Assembly (NCBI GenBank): GCA_019322385.1
Contig: JAHWIS010000070.1
Coordinates: 1-22,672, forward strand
Source: Candidatus Woesearchaeota archaeon
GTDB taxonomy: Archaea; Nanobdellota; Nanobdellia; Woesearchaeales; UBA11576
Length of the DNA: 22,672 nucleotides
Direction of reading: 5' to 3'
In this document: piece by piece, positions 6,892 through 13,508 of the stretch
Numbering within the stretch: the stretch's first letter is position 1
Layout: the number at the start of each line of letters is the position of its first letter
Notes under the pieces: generated by a model
Seen by the model: the letters and a program-made list of their open reading frames with translations, nothing else
Database searches by the model: none
Told to the model about the DNA's origin: nothing
Position numbers and translations under genes: made by a program

Positions 6892-8364
6892 ATGGAGGAT
6901 TTTGATTATTTCCACTTTGTAGAGGATCCTGGAAGGGTCATAGGCTATATTGAGAGGATACTGGAACAAAATCCAGTCATCATTGACACCAATGTAGTGC
7001 CGACTCTAGAGTCATATCTTCAGCGCAAGAAACCAGAGCCTGCAATGGTACACAAATACTCTGAGTTCATGGCCGCGTTCAACAGATGGCTTGATGATTC
7101 TAAAAACCTGGTAATAGTTCCCCAAGTTGCAAGAGAGCTTGAATACAGGCTCCACAAAGCAGAGGAAGCAGCAAAAGCAAAAAATGGCAAGAACGGAAAA
7201 CCAGGACTGGAAAAATACATTGCTCTCGTGCACCAAGCAAGGGAAAAGCTGTTTGTAGATAGGTGTGAAGAAAAGAAAGGGTATGATGAGATGCTTGAGC
7301 TGCTCATCTATCTCCATGACCCTATGAACTGGCAGAAAGAGGACCACGAAGCAGGCAATGCAGATGACCAGATCGTGGTGACGGCCATGACATACGCGAT
7401 CAATGAAGTGCAGACAGTGACTGTGTTCTCAAATGATGTCGCTCTCAACAAGACACTCCTCTGTTTCCACAAACTGCTTAGCTCAAAAGGCATTGTACCA
7501 AGCGAAAAGCTTCCTGTTGTACAGGTATTGCGGGAACTGAGCATTTTACTGAACCAGTTCGACAGCACAGAGGGGCTGTTCCAGCATGCTGGTTCAACAC
7601 TTGATTTCGAGCTGCCCTACAAATATGACTTCAAGGATGATATGAGACTATATTTCAGACGCGGCAGTGAGCTGGGCGCAAGAAGCTCAACTGCAGCGAA
7701 AAGAAAGATCGTGGAAAAAACACAGACATTCCTGCATAAATACAATTCACTGCTTTCAGCACCGAGGGGTGGCCGCAGCAGAATGATCAAACAGCCTGAG
7801 CCAGAGACTGCTCCGGAAGAGCCTGCAGCAGAAGAAGAGACTCAAGAAAAGACAGCGCTGGGCAGGGAACTTGAAAAGCTGGCTGCGCAGAAAAGAGAAA
7901 CAGAAGAGGAAGAGCTTACTGCAGAAGAGACTCCAACACTTGAACAGGCAGTTGTCGTGTCAAGGCCCAGTATTTTAGAAGCACTGCCAGAAGTGGAAGA
8001 TATAGAGGTGGAAAAGCCCGAACTCCAAGATCAGCTTGAGCATCTGCTCTCAAGATTCAATTATGACATATCGTCTCCTGAGGATCTGGAGAGAGCGCAG
8101 AGGGATTTTGGTGCATGGCAACAGATCGTGGAGAATCTTGACGCGCCTGATGTGCTCGCACAGATATCTGTAAAACAGGCAAAGCTCGCAGCGATGCATG
8201 AGGTATACCTCGCCATAGAAGAAAAGAAACAAGAGCTTAGTGAAGCGTCATCGCGTGTCGGTGATGCAGAAACCGCAAAACAGATTGCAGAGCTGGGCAA
8301 TAACATCGCAATGCTGTATGGAAGACTAGAACAGCTCAAGAAACAAGAAAACAGCGAAGACTGA
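6892..8364 (+). CDS. PIN-domain protein with long acidic/coiled-coil C-terminus
   Basis: A 490-residue protein. Residues about 28-185 form a PIN nuclease domain: VIIDTN gives Asp32, VARELEYR gives Glu82/Glu84, NADDQIV gives Asp158/Asp159, and FSNDVAL gives Asp182. PIN domains are metal-dependent RNases. Here the catalytic acids look intact and the domain carries a Lys/Gly-rich insert near residues 95-105. Residues about 300-370 are Glu/Pro-rich and low-complexity, and the last 100 residues are strongly helical and probably coiled-coil. No antitoxin gene is adjacent, and the size is far above that of VapC toxins, so a role in RNA processing or quality control is more likely than a toxin role. 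Convergent with the ferredoxin gene, 2 bp apart. Confidence 0.82.
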   Translation: MEDFDYFHFVEDPGRVIGYIERILEQNPVIIDTNVVPTLESYLQRKKPEPAMVHKYSEFMAAFNRWLDDSKNLVIVPQVARELEYRLHKAEEAAKAKNGKNGKPGLEKYIALVHQAREKLFVDRCEEKKGYDEMLELLIYLHDPMNWQKEDHEAGNADDQIVVTAMTYAINEVQTVTVFSNDVALNKTLLCFHKLLSSKGIVPSEKLPVVQVLRELSILLNQFDSTEGLFQHAGSTLDFELPYKYDFKDDMRLYFRRGSELGARSSTAAKRKIVEKTQTFLHKYNSLLSAPRGGRSRMIKQPEPETAPEEPAAEEETQEKTALGRELEKLAAQKRETEEEELTAEETPTLEQAVVVSRPSILEALPEVEDIEVEKPELQDQLEHLLSRFNYDISSPEDLERAQRDFGAWQQIVENLDAPDVLAQISVKQAKLAAMHEVYLAIEEKKQELSEASSRVGDAETAKQIAELGNNIAMLYGRLEQLKKQENSED

Positions 8365-8366
8365 AC

Positions 8367-8555
8367 TTAATCTTCTATCTTTATTGCGCCTGCTGGGCAT
8401 TGGACTTCGCATGCCCTGCATGCAATGCACTCGCTCTCTTTCTTTGCGACAGATTTCTTTGTTTCTTCGTCCATCTCAAAGACATCCATAGGACATATCT
8501 CCTTGCAGGTCTTGCAGCCTGTGCACTTGTTAGAATCTATATGGACCTTGACCAT
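8367..8555 (-). CDS. Ferredoxin, 2x[4Fe-4S]
   Basis: A 62-residue small ferredoxin. Two clusters are spelled out: C-T-G-C-K-T-C then CP (residues about 11-22), and C-I-A-C-R-A-C then CP (about 43-54). This is the C-x2-C-x2-C-x3-C-P pattern that binds two [4Fe-4S] clusters for low-potential electron transfer. The length is normal. The start is 15 bp after the stop of the eS1 gene on the same strand, so the two are probably co-transcribed. The redox partner is not evident from the window. Confidence 0.93.
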   Translation of the reverse strand: MVKVHIDSNKCTGCKTCKEICPMDVFEMDEETKKSVAKKESECIACRACEVQCPAGAIKIED

Positions 8556-8570
8556 AATTTCATCTCTTTT

Positions 8571-9434
8571 TTATGCTTCTGTCTTTGCCTCTTCCAAAGG
8601 TGTTGGTTTTTCCTCGATAGGTTCTGGAGCAGGTTCTTCGGCTTTTGGCTTCTCTTCTAATTTCTCTTCTGGCTTTTCTTCCACTGGCTTCTCTTCTACC
8701 TTGTCAGAAAGCTTTGCTTTCTGAGCATGCTCAGAACCTTTTGGTTCTGACATCTCTGCTGGCTTCTCTACTGGCTTCTTCTCTGCTGGCTTTTTCTCAG
8801 GCTCTGGCTTCTCTACAGGAGCTTCGGCAGTCTCGACAGCGACACCCTTCTGCTCGCCAACATACTCCATGACCCTGATGTCAACAAACCTTATCGGCAC
8901 TATCTTCTTCATGGTATTGGCTATCTCCCTCTGGAACTTCTCATTGATCAGATCCATCACAAGGGAATCGTAATCGATCTTCCTGACAGCATTCATGATG
9001 TATTGGATCACCTTGTTCCTCAGATCAGACTTCACTGACCTCGAGGTCTTGATCGCTGTTATGACCAAAGGCTTGATGCGCACTATCTTGTTGTCCTTTG
9101 TGACGCATGTGAATGACTCGTCAAGCCTGTCACGCTGACGCCTGACCTTGCGCTTGATCGCAGCTGGCATGACCTTATACTGCTGCACCCTTGTGAAACC
9201 AGTATCACCCTGCACCCTATCGACAATGAATGTCAAGTTGATATGCTGCTTCTTGATGTTTCCTGTCAGCACCATCAGGTTTGAAGCCATGCGCCTGCCT
9301 TCCAATGAGCTGGGATCATAAGCTATTGTCTGGCCTAATTCCCGCTCCTGGAACAGCTTTGGAGCTAATATAGAGAAATACTTCTTCTTACGCCACTTGT
9401 CCACTCCCTTGCCTTTCTTTGGTTTTACAGCCAT
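8571..9434 (-). CDS. rps3ae: 30S ribosomal protein eS1 (S3Ae) with charged C-terminal tail
   Basis: Archaeal/eukaryotic-type small-subunit ribosomal protein. The first about 200 residues match the family: a basic N-terminus ending in VDKWRKKKYFSILAPKLF, the IAYDPSSLEGR stretch, and a C-terminal core ending near RFVDIRVMEYVG. The last about 84 residues are a low-complexity Lys/Glu/Pro tail with repeated EKP units, not part of the usual 190-220-residue archaeal protein. The ATG at 9434 is preceded by an AT-rich box at 9461-9470, giving a near-leaderless start. It is followed by the ferredoxin gene. Confidence 0.94.
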   Translation of the reverse strand: MAVKPKKGKGVDKWRKKKYFSILAPKLFQERELGQTIAYDPSSLEGRRMASNLMVLTGNIKKQHINLTFIVDRVQGDTGFTRVQQYKVMPAAIKRKVRRQRDRLDESFTCVTKDNKIVRIKPLVITAIKTSRSVKSDLRNKVIQYIMNAVRKIDYDSLVMDLINEKFQREIANTMKKIVPIRFVDIRVMEYVGEQKGVAVETAEAPVEKPEPEKKPAEKKPVEKPAEMSEPKGSEHAQKAKLSDKVEEKPVEEKPEEKLEEKPKAEEPAPEPIEEKPTPLEEAKTEA

Positions 9435-9460
9435 ATAAAAACGCCTTTATGCAATATTAT

Positions 9461-9470
9461 ATTATATAAT
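9461..9470 (-). promoter_or_regulatory. TATA box of the eS1-ferredoxin unit
   Basis: Palindromic ATTATATAAT centred about 26 bp before 9440, just upstream of the ATG at 9434. A second possible box, minus-strand CTTTATAAAC at 9495-9504, lies further upstream. Confidence 0.5.
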
Positions 9471-9537
9471 GTGCAGATTCACAGAAAAAACAGGGTGTTT
9501 ATAAAGGTATTGGTGGGTATTTAAACCTTGAATCAGC

Positions 9538-9704
9538 AAGCCACAGCCTGCTCCGCTCGCCTCCGGCGAGCTCTCGCGTTGCCAGGCTCGCGCTTGTATT
9601 CTTTTGCTGATGATCTGGCACCTCCCCGTAAGGGACGTCCCCCTCCAGATTTGCATATGCTTCAGTTAAAGCGCTGCGCAAATTGGCAACGACGGCTGTG
9701 GCTT
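9538..9704 (-). ncRNA. Candidate structured non-coding RNA, about 167 nt
   Basis: The 370-bp gap between eS1 and the next gene holds a GC-rich block bounded by a perfect 11-bp inverted repeat: AAGCCACAGCC (9538-9548) and GGCTGTGGCTT (9694-9704). Nested inside are GTTGCCA/TGGCAAC (9578-9584 with 9684-9690), ATCTGG/CCAGAT (about 9613-9618 with 9645-9650) and a CTCGCC-loop-GGCGAG hairpin near 9556-9570. On the minus strand a good TATA box (9722-9730) would place the transcription start at about 9700, at the 5' end of the closing stem. Strand choice rests on that. I could not match it to SRP, RNase P, 5S or tRNA. A 71-codon ORF across it (9714-9499) is probably chance. Confidence 0.6.
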
Positions 9705-9721
9705 TGGCGTTCATAGAAATC

Positions 9722-9730
9722 TTTATATAG
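9722..9730 (-). promoter_or_regulatory. TATA box of the candidate ncRNA
   Basis: Minus-strand TATATAAAG lies with its centre 22-26 bp from the first bases of the 11-bp closing stem at 9704. It is the best box A match in this gap. The sequence is partly symmetrical and could also serve the plus strand. Confidence 0.45.
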
Positions 9731-9777
9731 GATTCAGTTCATATAACCTGCTTACCTTTAGCGAGGTTTGGTTGGGG

Positions 9778-9794
9778 TGGAGACCTTGTCTCCA
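9778..9794. terminator. Short perfect hairpin after the 78-aa gene
   Basis: TGGAGAC (9778-9784), CTT, GTCTCCA (9788-9794) forms a 7-bp stem with a 3-nt loop, 11 bp beyond the minus-strand stop at 9805. It has no good T-run, so it is at most a weak terminator or an mRNA 3'-end stabiliser. Confidence 0.3.
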
Positions 9795-9804
9795 TTCCTA
9801 GCCT

Positions 9805-10041
9805 TTACTTTTCTCTTCTGGACATCAGTTCTTCTACATAGCTATCGTATAAACAGAAAGCCAGGTTGTCTCCTTTTTTCTTTGTAGACTGCAATGGGCA
9901 GTATATGTCTGTGCCCTGCCTTGACAGCATGCAGAATACATCGCTGCGCAGATAGAGCTTATTCCTTCCAGAACCAAAGCACTCCCTTGCCGAGTAATGA
10001 GCGGATGGCAGTTCTGCATCTAGTTTATCCACAATTCCCAT
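9805..10041 (-). CDS. Hypothetical 78-residue protein
   Basis: I do not recognise this protein. It is 78 residues, soluble by composition, with three cysteines and no membrane segment. The start is taken at the ATG at 10041 because AGAGGTAG lies just upstream as a ribosome-binding site; a TTG at 10044 is the alternative. It begins about 30 bp after the stop of the Lrp-type regulator on the same strand, so the two are probably one transcript and this may be a co-regulated partner. The SD site and operon position are the main support for a real gene. Confidence 0.55.
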   Translation of the reverse strand: MGIVDKLDAELPSAHYSARECFGSGRNKLYLRSDVFCMLSRQGTDIYCPLQSTKKKGDNLAFCLYDSYVEELMSRREK

Positions 10042-10074
10042 CAACTACCTCTTTTTGTCTACTCTGCAAAGCGC

Positions 10075-10521
10075 CTAAAAGGCGGTCTTTCCCATGAAAT
10101 CTTCGCGTTTCAGATCCTCTGTTATGTTCAAGACAACGCTCTTGTCTATATCGAACTTGTTCTTGACAGTCTCCAAGAACTCGTCGACATCTCTCAACTC
10201 CCGGAATACAAGCTCAGCCAGAATATCATATTCTGAATCAGTCCTGTACAAGGAATTCACATTAGGGTGGTCTTGCATGTAGCTCAAGAGCTCTGCCCTT
10301 GAACCGTTCACCTTTAGCGCTATCTTAGTCTTTGCGTTGAAACCCAGTTTTCTGAAGTCAATAAGGCTCGCGTGCTTTATGATAAACTTCTTCTCATACC
10401 TTCTGACGTTGTCGTAGATAGTTGTCACTGGTATATGCGTCCTTCGCGATATGCTCGTCAACCTTTGCCTCGCATTGTTACGGAGGTAGGACAGTATCAA
10501 AAGGTCCTTTCTCTTCAACAT
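10075..10521 (-). CDS. Lrp/AsnC-family transcriptional regulator
   Basis: A 148-residue regulator with the two Lrp parts: an N-terminal winged helix-turn-helix at about residues 5-50 (LLILSYLRNNARQRL then SRRTHIPVTTIYDNVRRYE) and a C-terminal ligand/oligomerisation (RAM) domain at about 60-145, with TDSEYDILAELVF as the glycine/aspartate turn. Such proteins bind DNA as dimers or octamers and usually sense small molecules such as amino acids. GAGGTG precedes the ATG at 10521, and an AT-rich TAAAAAAA lies about 25 bp upstream. Followed by the 78-aa gene. Divergent from a second, double-length Lrp regulator, with a candidate structured RNA between them. Confidence 0.85.
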   Translation of the reverse strand: MLKRKDLLILSYLRNNARQRLTSISRRTHIPVTTIYDNVRRYEKKFIIKHASLIDFRKLGFNAKTKIALKVNGSRAELLSYMQDHPNVNSLYRTDSEYDILAELVFRELRDVDEFLETVKNKFDIDKSVVLNITEDLKREDFMGKTAF

Positions 10522-10588
10522 CTTGCACCTCGCATTGCCTCTTTTTTTACAGGCTTGAAAGCCAGAGCCACGCCGACACTAGGTCAAT

Positions 10589-10692
10589 AAAGGGGAGAGC
10601 TGGTGTTTGGTGGCCGAATGCCCAAGAACATCGGCTTGGGTTGTGTGAAGTGCCAAAGCCCTTCAGGCTTTGAGCATACATCTCTCCCCTTT
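10589..10692. ncRNA. Candidate structured RNA, about 104 nt, between two Lrp genes
   Basis: AAAGGGGAGAG (10589-10599) and CTCTCCCCTTT (10682-10692) form a perfect 11-bp closing stem. Two hairpins lie inside: CCCAAG/CTTGGG (10621-10626 with 10635-10640), and AAAGCC/GGCTTT (10655-10660 with 10666-10671) extended by GTGC/GCAT (10650-10653 with 10674-10677). The result is a three-way junction. On the plus strand the stem is followed by a short T-run. The strand is undecided: plus would put it 164 bp ahead of the double Lrp gene, minus 68 bp ahead of the single Lrp gene, where it could be a leader element. It does not match 5S rRNA despite the similar architecture. Confidence 0.55.
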
Positions 10693-10752
10693 TAGTCAAT
10701 GTAATCAAGACCAATCACTATTACAGTTTCCACTGCTCCCCTCAACTATAAC

Positions 10753-10829
10753 ATACGCATCCAAAATGTATAAAACTTCTTAGGGCTTTTTTTCCCCAAT
10801 CGCAAAATTTATATATGATGATTGCGTAT
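10753..10829. promoter_or_regulatory. Operator-like inverted repeats around the double-Lrp promoter
   Basis: CGCAA (10801-10805) and TTGCG (10822-10826) bracket the TATA box. A longer pair, ATACGCA (10753-10759) and TGCGTAT (10823-10829), shares the right-hand arm. Lrp-family genes are often autoregulated through such symmetrical sites; here that is inference. A second TATA-like TATAAAA lies at 10769-10775. Confidence 0.4.
10808..10815 (+). promoter_or_regulatory. TATA box of the double-Lrp gene
   Basis: TTTATATA matches the archaeal consensus. It predicts transcription from about 10838, a leader of about 18 nt containing GGGTGGT as ribosome-binding site before the ATG at 10856. Confidence 0.6.
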
Positions 10830-10855
10830 TATTAAAATATAAGGGTGGTAATTAA

Positions 10856-11851
10856 ATGGTGGTAATCCTAGATGCAAAAGACAAGAAGATCCTCTCTGAG
10901 CTGGACATGGATGCGCGACAGCCAGTGTCTGCAATAGCGAAGAAGGTGGGACTGTCAAAAGAGGTCGTGAACTACCGCATCAAACAGCTGGAAAAGAAAA
11001 AGGTCATCACAGGATACTACACAGTTCTCAATGTCACAAAGCTGGGCCTCATGTTCTGCAGGCTGTTCACACGGTTCCAGAACGTAGACCTTGCAAAGGA
11101 AAAAGAGATAGTCGCGTTCGCAGGCAAGCACCCGCAGATATGCTGGGTCGTGAGCACAAAAGGCCCATGGGACATGGTGTTCGTCGTCCTCGTGAACAAG
11201 ATAAGCGACTTCAAGAGGATATCAGACAATTTCTCATTCAAGTACAGCACTTATTTCCAGAACCGGTTCGTGAGCATAGCGACAAAGATCCGCCACATGA
11301 AGCACAACTATCTCTATGGCACGAAAGATGACAGGGAAGCGGTGCTGGGCGGAGACGACGGGGATGTAGACATCGACGAGACAGACTACAAGATACTCAG
11401 CATCCTTGCGCGCGACGCCAGGATCTCGACGCTGGAGATAGCCAGGAGACTAGACATAACACCCAACACAGTCAAGTACAGGATAAAGAAGATGCTGGAC
11501 AGCGGCGTGATACTTTGCTTCAGGGCAGGCATAGGGATAAAGAAGATCGGATACCAGAGGCACAAGGTCATACTCACGCTGCAGAACATGACAGAAGCCA
11601 AGATGATGAAGATGATAGAGTTCCTGCGGCAGAACCCGAACATCGTCTACATAACAGAGGCAATCGGCGGAGGTGACATGGAGCTGGAGATAGACGTGAA
11701 AGGAAGCAACGAGCTCCACGAGAACATGACAAGGATAAGATCAGAGTTCGGGGAGCTGATAAAAGACTATGAGATCTGCATGACATATTCTGAAGAACAG
11801 ATCAATTATCTCCCCTGCGGGACTGTAGGGCTAGAGAACATCAAGACTTGA
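10856..11851 (+). CDS. Tandem Lrp/AsnC-family regulator (two HTH-RAM units)
   Basis: A 331-residue protein made of two complete Lrp units in a row. Unit 1 has a helix-turn-helix at about 6-55 (DKKILSELDMDARQPVSAIA...) and a RAM domain at about 70-150 (STKGPWDMVFVVLV). After an acidic linker (GGDDGDVDIDE) unit 2 has a helix-turn-helix at about 175-225 (DYKILSILARDARISTLEIA...) and a RAM domain at about 235-310 (EAIGGGDMELEIDV). The fusion makes one chain equal to an Lrp dimer and allows the two halves to read different half-sites. It has its own TATA box and operator-like repeats. The 3' end overlaps the 3' end of the convergent methyltransferase gene by 11 bp. Target genes are unknown. Confidence 0.88.
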   Translation: MVVILDAKDKKILSELDMDARQPVSAIAKKVGLSKEVVNYRIKQLEKKKVITGYYTVLNVTKLGLMFCRLFTRFQNVDLAKEKEIVAFAGKHPQICWVVSTKGPWDMVFVVLVNKISDFKRISDNFSFKYSTYFQNRFVSIATKIRHMKHNYLYGTKDDREAVLGGDDGDVDIDETDYKILSILARDARISTLEIARRLDITPNTVKYRIKKMLDSGVILCFRAGIGIKKIGYQRHKVILTLQNMTEAKMMKMIEFLRQNPNIVYITEAIGGGDMELEIDVKGSNELHENMTRIRSEFGELIKDYEICMTYSEEQINYLPCGTVGLENIKT

Positions 11852-13493
11852 TATTTACGCTTTTTCTTTTCTTCTCTTCCTTTACCCCGAAAGTGAAACG
11901 TATCTGCTGAGCAGGCAGCTCGTCGGTATGCTCTTTGGTTGCGATGCCTGCGTGCCTCTGGTAGACCTCCATGAACGGCTCGTTCCATGCAAGGAAACCT
12001 GCCTTGGTCATGAGCCTAGCATAATCATCACCATATCCTTCTATCAGATAGTATGCTGATTCATTATATGGTCGTGGATCATCAAGTTGAGGGATTATCT
12101 TCCCGAGGAAATCATCCAGATAGCTGAAGCCCTGCTGATGGTAGGCAGGACCCCTGTCATGCGTCATGTAATGATCGAACATCCTCATGAGTACCCTGTC
12201 TATCCTCTCACCTGTCTTCTCCATCTTCCTGCTGACATAAAACCCTGTACCAGACTCCCTTCCTACATAGCCAAGCACGCCGAGGAGTGTCTGGAAATTC
12301 GCAAGCACGATTCCTGCATCCTCTTCTGTGATCTCATAGACGACATCCATGCCATCTGCATCCCAAAGCATCTCATGCAGCTCCTTCCGTGCCAGACCGT
12401 ACATCTCACCATCATTGACTGTCTCAACCCTCACATTGCCGTCCGGACCTGTAATATGGTACACAGCCTTCCGTCACCCATCCTTGGACAGCTTCAGCCT
12501 TGGAGCTGCCCAGCTAGGGCCGTTGTACCAGTCCCAGATGTTCAGTATGCCTCCGAATGCCAATAAGGAATACATCTTCCTAAAGAAAGGCAATTGATCT
12601 GACAGGTGGCATGGCGCAGCGCCTGCTGTACCTATGTCTATCTTGCCCTTGTAATGGTTCAGTATCTTGTTGTTCTCTATGTCTGCAAAATTGACTGATA
12701 TCGGCACGATGTTCCCGGCAGGCGTCATCTGCCTCAATGTGCGGAGCATAGGTGAAGTCGAAGTGATGCGGTCAAATGTCTTCTCCAATGAATGCCTGCT
12801 CACATCGACAAGGAATATCTGCACATAGTTGAGGTATTCCTTCGGTATTATCTTCCTTCTTGCGAGATTCTCCATAATCCTCATCACAGGCATGATGGTG
12901 TTGCCTGAACCTGTTCCGATGTCCATTATCCTCAGTCGCCTCTTCTTGCCGCTCCTGAAGTGGTATATTATCTTGTCTTCCAATGTCTTTGCAAGTATGT
13001 TGTTCGCATCCTGGGTTATCTCAGTCACAGGCTCAAGGATGTCGTCGATCTGCTTGCTGGCCTTCACCTGCGCCCATTCAGAGGAGTATGTCAAGGTCCC
13101 TATCCTGCATCCGACATCTGTGGTCAGCTCTATCTTCCCAGTCCTTGTCTGCCTGGCTTCAGACATCGCCTTCTCTATCTTAGGGATCCTGCAGAGGTCC
13201 CTTGTCAGCCGCGGAAAGTTAATCCAGTGGCCCATATACTTCCGCGTGACCCTTGTCAGCATACCTGCGCGTGAAGAAGGGTAAGGCATGCCTGCATACG
13301 GATCCAGTATCTGCTTGTAGTCGCCGCGCACAGCTATCTTTATGATATTCTCTTTCTTCTTTTTTCCTGTCCTTATGGTCTCTTCCTTCTCCTCGACAAG
13401 AGTGTCATAGATGTATCTCCAGCTAGGGGCGCTATCATCAAGCGCTTCAAGCGCTTCTCTTGTATCATCTGCACGGTCAAATCTCATGAACAT
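11841..13493 (-). pseudogene. SAM-dependent methyltransferase interrupted by one in-frame TGA
   Basis: Two reading frames in the same phase, 13493-12474 (339 codons) and 12473-11841 (210 codons), are separated by a single TGA at 12476-12474. The first holds the SAM-binding motif I (IMDIGTGSGNTIMP, about 188-201), an acidic second motif (FLVDVSRHS) and strand 5 (GGILNIWDW). The second supplies what a Rossmann methyltransferase still needs: helix E, a fusion-like insert, strand 6 (PFMEVYQ) and strand 7 (QQIRFTFGVK). So this was one protein of about 550 residues. TGA ends other genes here, such as hisS and the PIN gene, so general reassignment is unlikely. A nonsense mutation, a sequencing error or local recoding remain possible. 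A GTG at 12464 could restart translation. It begins 15 bp after the 836-aa gene, with GTGGGGT as SD. The substrate is unknown. Confidence 0.7.
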
Positions 13494-13508
13494 ACCCCAC
13501 AGAAGGAA

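Noticed and set aside
9499..9714. 71-codon minus-strand ORF over the candidate ncRNA
   Set aside because: The base-pairing symmetry and high GC explain the open frame better. The TATA box would start the transcript inside or after its ATG, and no family was recognised.
9737..9835. C/D box small RNA on the minus strand (CTGATGT and CTGA)
   Set aside because: The C box is imperfect, the spacing too long, no C'/D' pair is evident, and part of it lies in the 78-aa gene.
10589..10692. 5S rRNA, suggested by the three-way junction of about the right size
   Set aside because: The conserved loop sequences of archaeal 5S (such as CCGAAC in loop C) are not in the right place on either strand, and the arms have wrong lengths.
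11841..13493. General reassignment of TGA to an amino acid
   Set aside because: hisS, trkH, the PIN gene and others end properly at TGA, so the code is standard in this genome.
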